A stretch of 64,000 nt of DNA, taken from positions 1,240,001-1,304,000 of the forward strand of contig NZ_CP115920.1 in NCBI RefSeq assembly GCF_040412085.2. The letters are read 5' to 3'. Below are positions 54,526-62,507 of the stretch, in pieces. The notes beneath the pieces were generated by a model. That model was not told the origin of the DNA. It did no database searches and was given only the letters and a program-made list of their open reading frames with translations. How positions within the stretch are numbered: position 1 is the stretch's first letter; every line of letters starts with the position of its first letter. Position numbers and translations under genes: made by a program. Source of the DNA: Vibrio sp. CB1-14. GTDB taxonomy: Bacteria; Pseudomonadota; Gammaproteobacteria; Enterobacterales; Vibrionaceae.

Positions 54526-54794
54526 AGTGATACTCAGTTTAAGAAAAGAGGAGGGCAGATCGCCGTGACGTGCCGTAAACCCAAGAATAGGGCAAGGCGG
54601 GCTATTCTGCGTGGTTTTGTGATGAAGTTCAATACAATTTTGGTTGCATTATTTCAGCGATTTAGGCCCAAAGCAGTATTGAATTTACCCGCTAAGGTGT
54701 TTATATTGTCGCCGCCTTAGACAGGCACACCCTAAAATGCACACTCGCCATCCCGCCTCCATTGGTGCATTTATATTGGTGTTAGAACTTTCCC

Positions 54795-56177
54795 ATGCAA
54801 ACGACAATGCGTCCTTTAAATCGCTTTACCCGTGAATCGGGTGCTCTTATGAACCTGTCGGTTCCTATTATTCTTACCCAGCTTGCTACTCAGGCAATGG
54901 GTTTTGTTGATACAACCATGGCTGGCCAAGTCAGTGCGGCTGATCTTGCCGCGATTGCTCTGGGAGCAAGCTTGTGGATCCCGGTACTTCTTCTGCTACG
55001 CGGCGTTATTATGGCTTTAACGCCAGTGGTGGCGTTTCATCGAGGTGCTCGTGATTTTGATAGTATCTCTATCGAGTTCTTCCAAATGGTATGGCTGGCG
55101 CTCACTTCAAGTGCTTTGTTGATTGCCTATTTGGTTAGCGCAAAACCGATCCTAGAGTGGATTGGTGTGGCATCGGAAATCATTCCTATTGCCAGTGATT
55201 ACGCTTACGCATTGGCGTTCGGCGTGCCCGGGATTGCGCTGTTTTATACCTTAAACGGCTTTTGTGAAGGTATGAACAATACCAAGGCGCCAATGATCAT
55301 TTCTGTGATTGGCCTATTAGTAAACATTCCTGTTAACTATGTGCTTATTTACGGTAAGTTTGGCTTCCCTGAACTGGGCGCTGTAGGTTGTGGCTGGGCG
55401 ACCAGTTTGGTGTATTGGTTGATGTCTGCGCTGCTGTACTCATACATTCGTGGTCATCACCATTTTAAAACCATCATTCGCTTTAGCGATGTAAAGCTAA
55501 GGCTTGCTGAGATCTTCAACCTATTAAAGCTAGGTTTGCCTATTGGGATGAACATTGCGGTGTGCGGCAGCATCTTCGCAGTGATTGCACTTTTGATTGG
55601 TAGAATTGGCGCAGAAAACGTCGCAGCAGCACAGATTGCGCTTAACATTTCAAGTATGACCTATGTGATTCCAATGAGTATCTCTTTTGGTATTACCATT
55701 CGTGTTGGCCACGCTTTAGGTGCAAAAGATGACGCTGGCGCAGTGGAGCGAAGCAAAATCGGTATCGTGGTCGCGGCAATGTTGTCACTGTGTTCGGTGG
55801 CGATGTTCTTGCTGTTCCCGGATTGGATTATTCGTCTTTATACCACTGACCCAGCGGTGAGCGCGACGGCGGCTACCTTGCTAGTATTCACTGCTATGTA
55901 TCAGTTTAGTGATGCGCTGCAGACCTCTGCCAACGGAGCACTGCGTGGCTATAAAGATACCAAGGTTCCGATGATTTTGGCGATTGCTTCTTATTGGGGC
56001 TTAGCTCTGCCGCTCGGTGTAGTGTTAGGACTGACGGATCACATAGTACCTGCCATGGGCGAGAAAGGCTTTTGGGTGGGTATACTTAGTGGATTGACGT
56101 TTGCTGCGTTACTCATGTTGCTGCGTTTACGAACGGTGATAAAGCGGCGTGATGCGCTGTTGGTAAATGGTGTTTAA
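54795..56177 (+). CDS. norM: NorM-type MATE multidrug exporter
   Basis: 460 residues with twelve membrane helices. The first helices (LSVPIILTQLATQAMGFVDT, then TMAGQVSAADLAAIALG) match Vibrio NorM, which exports norfloxacin and cationic dyes by sodium-coupled antiport. The membrane Asp of the VDTTMAG segment and the DAL motif later on (FSDALQTSANGALRGYKD) are present. The ribosome site is weak; a second Met is four codons in. A terminator follows. Confidence 0.88.
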   Translation: MQTTMRPLNRFTRESGALMNLSVPIILTQLATQAMGFVDTTMAGQVSAADLAAIALGASLWIPVLLLLRGVIMALTPVVAFHRGARDFDSISIEFFQMVWLALTSSALLIAYLVSAKPILEWIGVASEIIPIASDYAYALAFGVPGIALFYTLNGFCEGMNNTKAPMIISVIGLLVNIPVNYVLIYGKFGFPELGAVGCGWATSLVYWLMSALLYSYIRGHHHFKTIIRFSDVKLRLAEIFNLLKLGLPIGMNIAVCGSIFAVIALLIGRIGAENVAAAQIALNISSMTYVIPMSISFGITIRVGHALGAKDDAGAVERSKIGIVVAAMLSLCSVAMFLLFPDWIIRLYTTDPAVSATAATLLVFTAMYQFSDALQTSANGALRGYKDTKVPMILAIASYWGLALPLGVVLGLTDHIVPAMGEKGFWVGILSGLTFAALLMLLRLRTVIKRRDALLVNGV

Positions 56178-56201
56178 ACGATTGTACCTAGAATGAAATT
56201 G

Positions 56202-56236
56202 GGCGCGATAGATAGAGTTATTTATCGCGCCTTTTT
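56202..56236 (+). terminator. terminator after norM
   Basis: GGCGCGATA (56202-56210) pairs with TATCGCGCC (56223-56231), followed by TTTTT. Confidence 0.85.
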
Positions 56237-56617
56237 CGTACCAAGGGCTTTCATTATATAGTAAGGAGTTCGACTTTCTGTAAGAAGGCTTCTGTTCCAA
56301 CCCGCTATCGTTAGCATTTTGTGACTTCCAGTACCGATAGATTGTTGAATGTCCCAATAAAGGTATAGAGTGTTTGCATTTAACTGTATAATTTATAAAG
56401 AATAAAAAATATACAAAGAAATGTATATCTATTTGGTTGATACAGTGTATAGTGTAGCTCAGCTCAAACAGTGAGCTATTGATAACTTATTTAGTTCAAG
56501 CTTTTCTCAGTTCTCTATCGATTTGATTCATCATCTCTATCCTGCCCTGCGATACCTTTTTCTTCATTCCTTATTTAGTAGCTCTCTTTCTAAAATAATT
56601 AAACTATCGAGATATAC
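56237..56617 (+). promoter_or_regulatory. promoter and long leader of cold-shock gene
   Basis: An AT-rich stretch of about 380 bases without a gene. It has a short hairpin (AGCTCA ... TGAGCT near 56457-56483) and a pyrimidine-rich 3' half. Long structured leaders are usual for CspA-type genes, where they control translation in the cold; that role is inferred here. Confidence 0.5.
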
Positions 56618-56830
56618 ATGTCAAATAAAACAACTGGTTCAGTAAAATGGTTCAACGAAACAAAAGGCTTTGGCTTTATCGCACCAGATAATGGCAGTGC
56701 TGATGTATTTGTTCATTTTAGAGCAATTACCAGTGACGGCTTTAAAACACTAACGGAAGGTCAAAAAGTTTCCTTTAACGTTGAGCAGGGTTCTAAAGGT
56801 CCACAGGCAGCAGACGTTACTGCACTGTAA
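56618..56830 (+). CDS. CspA-family cold-shock protein
   Basis: 70 residues, a single OB-fold cold-shock domain with RNP1 KGFGFIAP (16-23) and RNP2 VFVHF (30-34). It binds single-stranded RNA or DNA and melts RNA structure. The length is normal for the family. A hairpin follows. Confidence 0.93.
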   Translation: MSNKTTGSVKWFNETKGFGFIAPDNGSADVFVHFRAITSDGFKTLTEGQKVSFNVEQGSKGPQAADVTAL

Positions 56831-56840
56831 GAATTCTGAT

Positions 56841-56876
56841 GAGATCTTTTCGACTTTCTAGTAACGGAAAGATCTC
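56841..56876 (+). terminator. hairpin after cold-shock gene
   Basis: GAGATCTTT (56841-56849) pairs with AAAGATCTC (56868-56876). The tail is weakly T-rich. The spacer 56877-57156 holds no other gene and presumably the promoter of the next pair. Confidence 0.6.
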
Positions 56877-57156
56877 TATCTTAGTACTATGTTTTGCGCG
56901 ATAAGAATCAACTTAAGAGCAAAATCTAGTAGTATCAAGTTAATTACTATCTTTATCACAACAACATACCCTGGTCTGCGACCAATAGTCAGCTTAATAA
57001 CGACGTTCTGACACGTCATATTCCTCACAGAGGGAATGTCAATTACTTAAACTTGCATTTCTTTTGTAGTGAGTTGGAACAAACAGGAAAAATACTAAAC
57101 TCCCAAAATATGGTCTTAGGGAATTTTTATATTTCTTAAATCAAGGAGATTAGTCA

Positions 57157-57303
57157 TTGAAAAAAACAACAGCTCGTAAAGTCAAAAAAGAAATTGTCGA
57201 TGATAATGAAAATGAAGTTCGCAAAGATACTATTCATGAAGTAAGAAAAAAGATCGAGAGTATTCTAATAGAACGTGAGCGAAAAAAATTATGGGATCTA
57301 TAA
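57157..57303 (+). CDS. 48-residue basic protein (PA3496-like)
   Basis: Starts with TTG, supported by AGGAG eight bases upstream. The sequence is highly charged (MKKTTARKVKKEIVDDNENE, then HEVRKKIESILIERERKKLWDL). The C-terminal charged helix resembles the small PA3496-type proteins of gammaproteobacteria, a group annotated as possible envelope-integrity factors. The next gene begins two bases after its stop, so they form an operon. The family likeness is from memory. Confidence 0.6.
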   Translation: MKKTTARKVKKEIVDDNENEVRKDTIHEVRKKIESILIERERKKLWDL

Positions 57304-57304
57304 A

Positions 57305-57505
57305 ATGAGAAAACCTGCAAAGAAATCAAGTAACAGAAACCGCAAGAGCAGCTTTGAAGAGAAGTTTTCCAATATGGTCGCTGAATATCAAACAGCGAAA
57401 GAAGTTTTAGATTCTTTGGTTGAAGGTACACCTGAGTATAACAAGCAAAAAAGAATCTGCGATAAGTTGTTTGCTAGTGCTGAACGGTTTATCAATGCAA
57501 ATTAA
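57305..57505 (+). CDS. 66-residue basic helical protein, unknown
   Basis: The ATG at 57305 is chosen over a GTG at 57275 because the latter overlaps the preceding gene. It begins MRKPAKKSSNRNRKSS, very basic, followed by a coiled helix (FSNMVAEYQTAKEVLDSLV). It may bind nucleic acid. Its partner is the 48-residue gene two bases upstream. Confidence 0.6.
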   Translation: MRKPAKKSSNRNRKSSFEEKFSNMVAEYQTAKEVLDSLVEGTPEYNKQKRICDKLFASAERFINAN

Positions 57506-57538
57506 ATCGCTCTCTTTTAATCTGTCCTAAAGAGCGAT
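57506..57538 (+). terminator. terminator after the small basic pair
   Basis: ATCGCTCT (57506-57513) pairs with AGAGCGAT (57531-57538), starting at the stop codon of the small gene. Confidence 0.6.
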
Positions 57539-57775
57539 CAGTCCTAAAGCGCGATTGAAGGAAGCAGGTGTGAACTCGGACTACTTTGGCACTTATTCTA
57601 TGCGATGTATAAAATCAGGAATGGACTGCTATTGCAGTCCGTTATGCTTTCTAAGCGTGCCGAATAACCTCTTGCAAACAAGTGAATGTGTCTCTTAATT
57701 AGTATGCAAGTAAAGCTCAAATAATGTACCTACCGACTCTAATAGATACACTATGTTTCCAGCTTTGTTATTTAA

Positions 57776-58744
57776 TCATAACTTCAACTGACCTTCTCGA
57801 AAGGTCAAACCATTCTCCACATCACTCCCAAGTAGCACCGGACCATCTAAGTCAACAACTTCAGCATTGGTCGCTATCGGTAATGCGGCCTTCATGGCGA
57901 GTGACGAGCCAAGCATACAGCCACTCATAATACTAAGTCCTACTAAACGCGCATCTTTTTCGAGTGCTAACGCTTCGGTAAGGCCGCCGGTTTTATCGAG
58001 CTTAATATTGATCATTTCATAGCAATCAACCAGGTTGGAAAGTTGTTCTCGGGTATGACAGCTTTCATCGGCGCACAAAGGAATAGGATGCTCAATCCCT
58101 TTGAGTAGATGGTCTTGGCCACTTGGCACCGGTTGTTCAATCATGGTGATATTGAATGGCTTAAGTGATGCAAACAATGTACTAAGGTCAAGCTGAGACC
58201 AAGCTTCGTTGGCGTCTATGATTATCTTCGAGTTTGGTGCTACTGCGCGGATCGCAGCGATCTTGTCGACGACGGCTTGATCGTCGAGTTTCACTTTGAG
58301 CAGAGTTGCCCCTTGGCTCACATAGTCCTTCGCTTGCTCAGCCATGCTGGTCAGTTCTGCTACCGATACCGTCATAGCTGTTTCTATGCTTGGTGCAATA
58401 CTAAATAATGGGGAAGGGAAGTGACTGTCAGCAAGTTGAGCTTCCAAAGCCCATAATGCACAATCTACAGCATTTCGCGCGGCACCGGCTGGGAAAGATT
58501 GCAGACTAAGCCTTGCTTCATTTGGCGTCATTGCTGTGAGCGCTTTAGCAAATTCGGTTATTTGATCGATGACAGATTCGACAGACTCACCATACCTTGG
58601 ATAAGGAGTACATTCCCCCTCTGCTTCAAAGTCTTGATAGCGCAAGGTGACACGAACTAGCTCTGCATGCGTCCTCGTACCGCGAGAGATGCTAAACGGT
58701 TTTGCCAGTTTAATAGAGTGATGATGAGCGCTAATAGACAGCAT
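57776..58744 (-). CDS. dgcA: N-acetyl-D-glutamate epimerase, enolase fold (DgcA)
   Basis: 322 residues from the ATG at 58744, which has AAGGAAG upstream; a longer frame would overlap dgcN. It is a muconate-lactonising or dipeptide-epimerase subgroup enzyme of the enolase superfamily. It has the Lys-x-Lys pair in LLKVKLDD, metal acids in IIIDANEAW, MIEQPV and LCADES, and the second base Lys in INIKLDKTGG. Next to a dgcN-type gene and a LysR gene it fits DgcA of the marine D-glutamate pathway, which turns N-acetyl-D-glutamate into N-acetyl-L-glutamate. Alone it could be read as L-Ala-D/L-Glu epimerase; context favours DgcA. Confidence 0.8.
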   Translation of the reverse strand: MLSISAHHHSIKLAKPFSISRGTRTHAELVRVTLRYQDFEAEGECTPYPRYGESVESVIDQITEFAKALTAMTPNEARLSLQSFPAGAARNAVDCALWALEAQLADSHFPSPLFSIAPSIETAMTVSVAELTSMAEQAKDYVSQGATLLKVKLDDQAVVDKIAAIRAVAPNSKIIIDANEAWSQLDLSTLFASLKPFNITMIEQPVPSGQDHLLKGIEHPIPLCADESCHTREQLSNLVDCYEMINIKLDKTGGLTEALALEKDARLVGLSIMSGCMLGSSLAMKAALPIATNAEVVDLDGPVLLGSDVENGLTFREGQLKL

Positions 58745-58772
58745 GTAATGAGCTTCCTTACTGTAGTCAGGG

Positions 58773-59777
58773 TTAAAGTGAGCGAACACGATCTGCGATT
58801 GCATCGACACCAAATCGAACAGGGTCGGTGACGGGCATGCCGAATTCTTCGCTCCATTCTAGACACAGCGCTTTCGCTTCTTTGCCAGAAATGTTTGAGG
58901 TGTTGAGACAAATGCCAACAAACTGCACTGCAGGGTTAGTAACTCGCGCTGCCATTAAGTTGGCCTCGATGGTTTGCTCGATGCTTGGTAGAGCCGCGTG
59001 AGGTAAGTGACGAATGTGCTCGCGTCCGACTTCATGGCACAGTACCAGCGCATCGGGTTGAGCACCATGGAGTAAACCTAAGCTTACGCCAGCGAAAGAA
59101 GGGTTAAACAGCGAACCTTGGCCTTCAATAATGTCCCACTCATGTTCGGTAAAGCTCGGGCTCAGCTTTTCAACCGCACCAGAAATAAAGTCTGCGACCA
59201 CAGCATCGACCGAAATGCCCTGGCCTTCAATTAGAATGCCGGTTTGCCCGGTTGCTTTAAAGCGCGCTTGGCAGCCTTGATCGACAAGGGCTTTTTCAAT
59301 TGCGAGAGCGGAGAACATTTTGCCAACCGAACAATCTGTGCCGACGGTCAAGAGGCGTTTTCCTTGGCGCTTTTTGCCTGTGCCAACATCAAGCTGAGCA
59401 TCGTAATGCCGAACGTCAAACAGTTGTATGGCGTTTTGGGTAGCAAGTGACGCGAGCTCGGGAATATCACCAAGGCGTTGATGCATGCCAGAGGCAATAT
59501 CAAACCCAAGCTGCGCCGCTTGTACAAGCGTTTCGACCCAACTTGGCGGGATAACACCACCGGCATTCGCTGTGCCAATAACCAGTGTCTTAGCACCCAT
59601 CGCTTTTGCGTCTGCCAATGATAGAGGCTCAAGGCCGAGTGATACTGTTTGCTCAGTCAGTCGTAACTCACCCAAACAGGCATCTGGTCGCCATTTAACG
59701 ATGCCGCGCGCTGTTTTTGCTGCTAGAGGGTCGGTCACGTCCCCAAGGAAAAGTAGGTAAGGTTGAGCAATGTTCAT
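58773..59777 (-). CDS. dgcN: D-glutamate N-acetyltransferase, DUF1611 (DgcN)
   Basis: 334 residues from the ATG at 59777 (GAGGGAC just upstream). The C-terminal P-loop-like motif VGTDCSVGKM and the later DIIEGQGSLFNPSFAG are hallmarks of DUF1611. In marine bacteria DgcN acetylates D-glutamate, and DgcA then epimerises the product, allowing use of D-Glu from peptidoglycan. The gene is 28 bases upstream of dgcA, same strand. Confidence 0.82.
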   Translation of the reverse strand: MNIAQPYLLFLGDVTDPLAAKTARGIVKWRPDACLGELRLTEQTVSLGLEPLSLADAKAMGAKTLVIGTANAGGVIPPSWVETLVQAAQLGFDIASGMHQRLGDIPELASLATQNAIQLFDVRHYDAQLDVGTGKKRQGKRLLTVGTDCSVGKMFSALAIEKALVDQGCQARFKATGQTGILIEGQGISVDAVVADFISGAVEKLSPSFTEHEWDIIEGQGSLFNPSFAGVSLGLLHGAQPDALVLCHEVGREHIRHLPHAALPSIEQTIEANLMAARVTNPAVQFVGICLNTSNISGKEAKALCLEWSEEFGMPVTDPVRFGVDAIADRVRSL

Positions 59778-59885
59778 ATCGTCCCTCATGAATCTTGATA
59801 AATGATTGGTGAATCAGAGCTATCAAGATAGCGAGGACGAGGAGCACAATCGAATACTCTAATGTGTGTCCTCTATAACATTAAG

Positions 59886-60779
59886 TTATGGGCTGGTGAT
59901 CTCCGAAAGCGTTTCTAGAAACTGCCTACTGGCAATCGACATAGGGTGAACATCACTGGAAAGAAGGGATACGGAGCAATCAATGTTGTCAGTTAACGCG
60001 ACACGCATGAGATTGGGTTCAAGCGCATATTGCTGCGCAGTCCAAGGGTCGACAATGGCGATACCGCTGCCGAGTTTGGCAAGCTCTGCGCCTGCACTGT
60101 AGCTTCTGACGCGAAATGTCGGCGTAAAATTTGCTTTGTGAGCGGTTATCGAATCGTGCAAGCGCATGCCTAGTGGATCGCGTTCATCGAGTGCAATTAT
60201 GCCGATGTCACTATGAAGCAATGTTGAAAGTGAGAGTGATGAGAGCTCGGGACTCAGCGCTTTATGATGCTCACGACTAAGGAGCACGGTCATAGATTGC
60301 TGCAGTAAAAGGCGATGTGATATGCCCGCAGGTGTTTCGCGGCCAAACGTGATGGCAAGATCGAGCTCATTGTCGAGCAGCGCCTGACATAGTTCGGCGT
60401 GATTACCCGTAGTGAGGTCAATAGAGCAGGCGTTTTTCTGGGCAAACTCAGACACTAAAGGGGTGAGCAGCTTAGTGGCTAGCACCGGCGGTGCACCAAT
60501 ACGGATATGTTGATGTCCAGCTTTAACTTTGTTGGTCAGAGTTTGGAACTGACCAAGCTGTCGATAGATCTTTTCCACTTCAGGTAGCAGTGTCTGCGCT
60601 TCTTGAGTCGGAACTAGCCGTCCTTTAATGCGTTCAAACAGTGAAAAGCCAAGTTGCTGTTCGGTGTGAGCCAATACGCGCGTCACGTTGGGCTGGGAAA
60701 CATGCAGATTTCTGGCAGCTCCCGATACCGTTCCGGCTTGCATGATGGCGTAGAAGACTTCCAATTGTCGAAGATTCAC
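59886..60779 (-). CDS. dgcR: LysR-type regulator (DgcR-like)
   Basis: 297 residues. It has an N-terminal winged helix (LRQLEVFYAIMQAGTVSGAA, then RNLHVSQPNVTRVLAHTEQQ) and a two-lobed effector domain (about 90-295). It lies 108 bases upstream of dgcN on the same strand, and not divergently as many LysR genes do. DgcR activates the D-glutamate genes in the described pathway; this assignment rests on context. Confidence 0.78.
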   Translation of the reverse strand: MNLRQLEVFYAIMQAGTVSGAARNLHVSQPNVTRVLAHTEQQLGFSLFERIKGRLVPTQEAQTLLPEVEKIYRQLGQFQTLTNKVKAGHQHIRIGAPPVLATKLLTPLVSEFAQKNACSIDLTTGNHAELCQALLDNELDLAITFGRETPAGISHRLLLQQSMTVLLSREHHKALSPELSSLSLSTLLHSDIGIIALDERDPLGMRLHDSITAHKANFTPTFRVRSYSAGAELAKLGSGIAIVDPWTAQQYALEPNLMRVALTDNIDCSVSLLSSDVHPMSIASRQFLETLSEITSP

Positions 60780-60840
60780 AGTGGCTCCAAAGGCGCTAAC
60801 TCATTAACAATCACTGTAATGCAAACAACAGAACGAAAAA

Positions 60841-60867
60841 AGGCTTGATCGCGACATGATCAAGCCT
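60841..60867 (-). terminator. terminator after dgkA
   Basis: AGGCTTGATC (60841-60850) pairs with GATCAAGCCT (60858-60867). On the minus strand a TTTTTT run follows. Confidence 0.9.
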
Positions 60868-60912
60868 ATCTGTTTCTTCTACCCAATGGTATTTGCTATT
60901 GGGAAGTGAGTG

Positions 60913-61287
60913 TTAGCTGAAATGAGTCCAGAGAATTGAGCCCCACACCATCATGGCGAGGCCAATGGCTAGAAACACGGCCGCTGAGCCGAGATCTTTT
61001 GCACGCCCCGATAGCTCGTGACGTTCAAGCCCGACACGGTCTACCACGGCTTCCACCGCAGAGTTCATCAATTCAACAATCATGACAAAGATAACACTGC
61101 CCACGAGGGCGGCTTTAGCGAACAAAGAGACATCTAACACAGCTGCGATGATGACTGCAAAGATCAGCGCTGCACATTCCTGGCGAAATGCCGCTTCGTT
61201 TTTCCAAGCAGCAATGAGGCCGTACCAAGAGTAACGAGCGGCGTAAATAACGCGCTTAATGCCAGTATTTTTTTGAATCTCAGTCAT
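60913..61287 (-). CDS. dgkA: diacylglycerol kinase
   Basis: 124 residues, three membrane helices, with the family motifs WKNEAAFRQE, VELMNSAVEAVVDR and the cytoplasmic Glu in RAKDLGSAAV. It phosphorylates diacylglycerol to recycle lipid after membrane-glycan synthesis. It starts three bases after the DUF4056 gene stops, so the two form an operon. Confidence 0.93.
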   Translation of the reverse strand: MTEIQKNTGIKRVIYAARYSWYGLIAAWKNEAAFRQECAALIFAVIIAAVLDVSLFAKAALVGSVIFVMIVELMNSAVEAVVDRVGLERHELSGRAKDLGSAAVFLAIGLAMMVWGSILWTHFS

Positions 61288-61290
61288 GGT

Positions 61291-62364
61291 TTAGTTCAAC
61301 TTTAAAGTAAGTGCGTCGTTACGATTGTTCTCGTGCTTATCATCAACAGATTTAGAAATGTCGCCAATTGCTTGGAACTCTTCGTGAGTCCAAACGGTTT
61401 TATCTTTCAATGACGCCGGCAGTATATCAAACGATTGAATATTGTCAGCTTTTACCAACTGCAATTGTCCGTATTGCTCAAGCTTAGCAAACTCAGATAA
61501 GCTCAGCGGTGTGCCGTTAGAAACCACGTTTGGAATCAAATTCAAACTAAAGTGATAATCTCGCGTTTTCACCACCCATTTGTTTGGCAGACGTTTGCTG
61601 CTGTCCCACCAGATGCCATCGATCTCTTTAAGCTTTTCGATACTGGTGTCTTCATCTTGAGCGTCAAGCATCTTAAGGTGCTTACGGAAATACTCCGGCA
61701 TCAGAACGATGAACGCATCTTGGGTAATGTCTGGATTAATTCGCAAAATCTCATAGGCGATGAGTGCACCGAGCATGTTCGAGTAGAGATCTTCTGGCGA
61801 AAACGCCGATGGATACTCTTTAAAACCGCCCACAGAAACTAGGCCGTACCATTGTGCAATTTCATGCCATTGAGCAAGACGAAACGCGAGCAGTGCGGCT
61901 AGTTTGGCTTCATCGTCTTGTTCTGTGTCTAGTTGGTCTAGGTTATTAAATACGATGTGACGGTCACGCAGTTCAGGCGTAAGGTTCACTTGATAGTTGT
62001 CGCTGTTGCGCTGCTTAAGAGAACGATATAAATAGAAGGCAAAATCCGCGGTATCTCTGACGTGTGCGGTATCAATAAAGCCGCCTTTATTGGTGAAAAT
62101 GAGTCCATTCACTTCGTCAGATGCGCCAAATAGGCTGCCGACAACACTGGCTGACCCATCGTTGAATACGTGCGCATCGACATCTTCGGTATTAAGAACG
62201 TTCTTGATCGAGTAGAAAGGAACCGGGACGCTTCCTAGCTCTGCTTTAAGGCCAGTTCCAAAGGCGCAGCATGGTCTGATCCCTACTGGTACGGTCTCGG
62301 AATCCGCGAAGCTTGGCGCTGCAGCGGTCAGAGTAAGACTCAGTAGCAATAGTATTTTTGTCAT
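61291..62364 (-). CDS. DUF4056 exported protein
   Basis: 357 residues with a signal peptide (about 1-20). The mature part has the DUF4056 features IRPCCAFGTGLKAELGSVPV, the LIFTNKGGFIDTAHVRD segment (about 85-105), and HEIAQWYG (about 170), which looks like a zinc-protease HExxx motif. The family is uncharacterised. It heads the dgkA operon. Confidence 0.75.
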   Translation of the reverse strand: MTKILLLLSLTLTAAAPSFADSETVPVGIRPCCAFGTGLKAELGSVPVPFYSIKNVLNTEDVDAHVFNDGSASVVGSLFGASDEVNGLIFTNKGGFIDTAHVRDTADFAFYLYRSLKQRNSDNYQVNLTPELRDRHIVFNNLDQLDTEQDDEAKLAALLAFRLAQWHEIAQWYGLVSVGGFKEYPSAFSPEDLYSNMLGALIAYEILRINPDITQDAFIVLMPEYFRKHLKMLDAQDEDTSIEKLKEIDGIWWDSSKRLPNKWVVKTRDYHFSLNLIPNVVSNGTPLSLSEFAKLEQYGQLQLVKADNIQSFDILPASLKDKTVWTHEEFQAIGDISKSVDDKHENNRNDALTLKLN

Positions 62365-62507
62365 AGGTGAACCAAATCAGTGAGTGGAACAAAAAAGCGC
62401 AAGATTGTGCAGTGTACGCACCTGCTGTTTGTCAAAAAAATGCAATAATTTGTCGTGAGGATAATAACCGTTTGAATAAATAGTATTTACCATTTGCTGC
62501 CAATTCG

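Noticed and set aside
57776-58744. Plain L-Ala-D/L-Glu epimerase of murein recycling.
   Set aside because: Adjacent DUF1611 and LysR genes favour the D-glutamate pathway, though the enolase-fold motifs alone would allow it.
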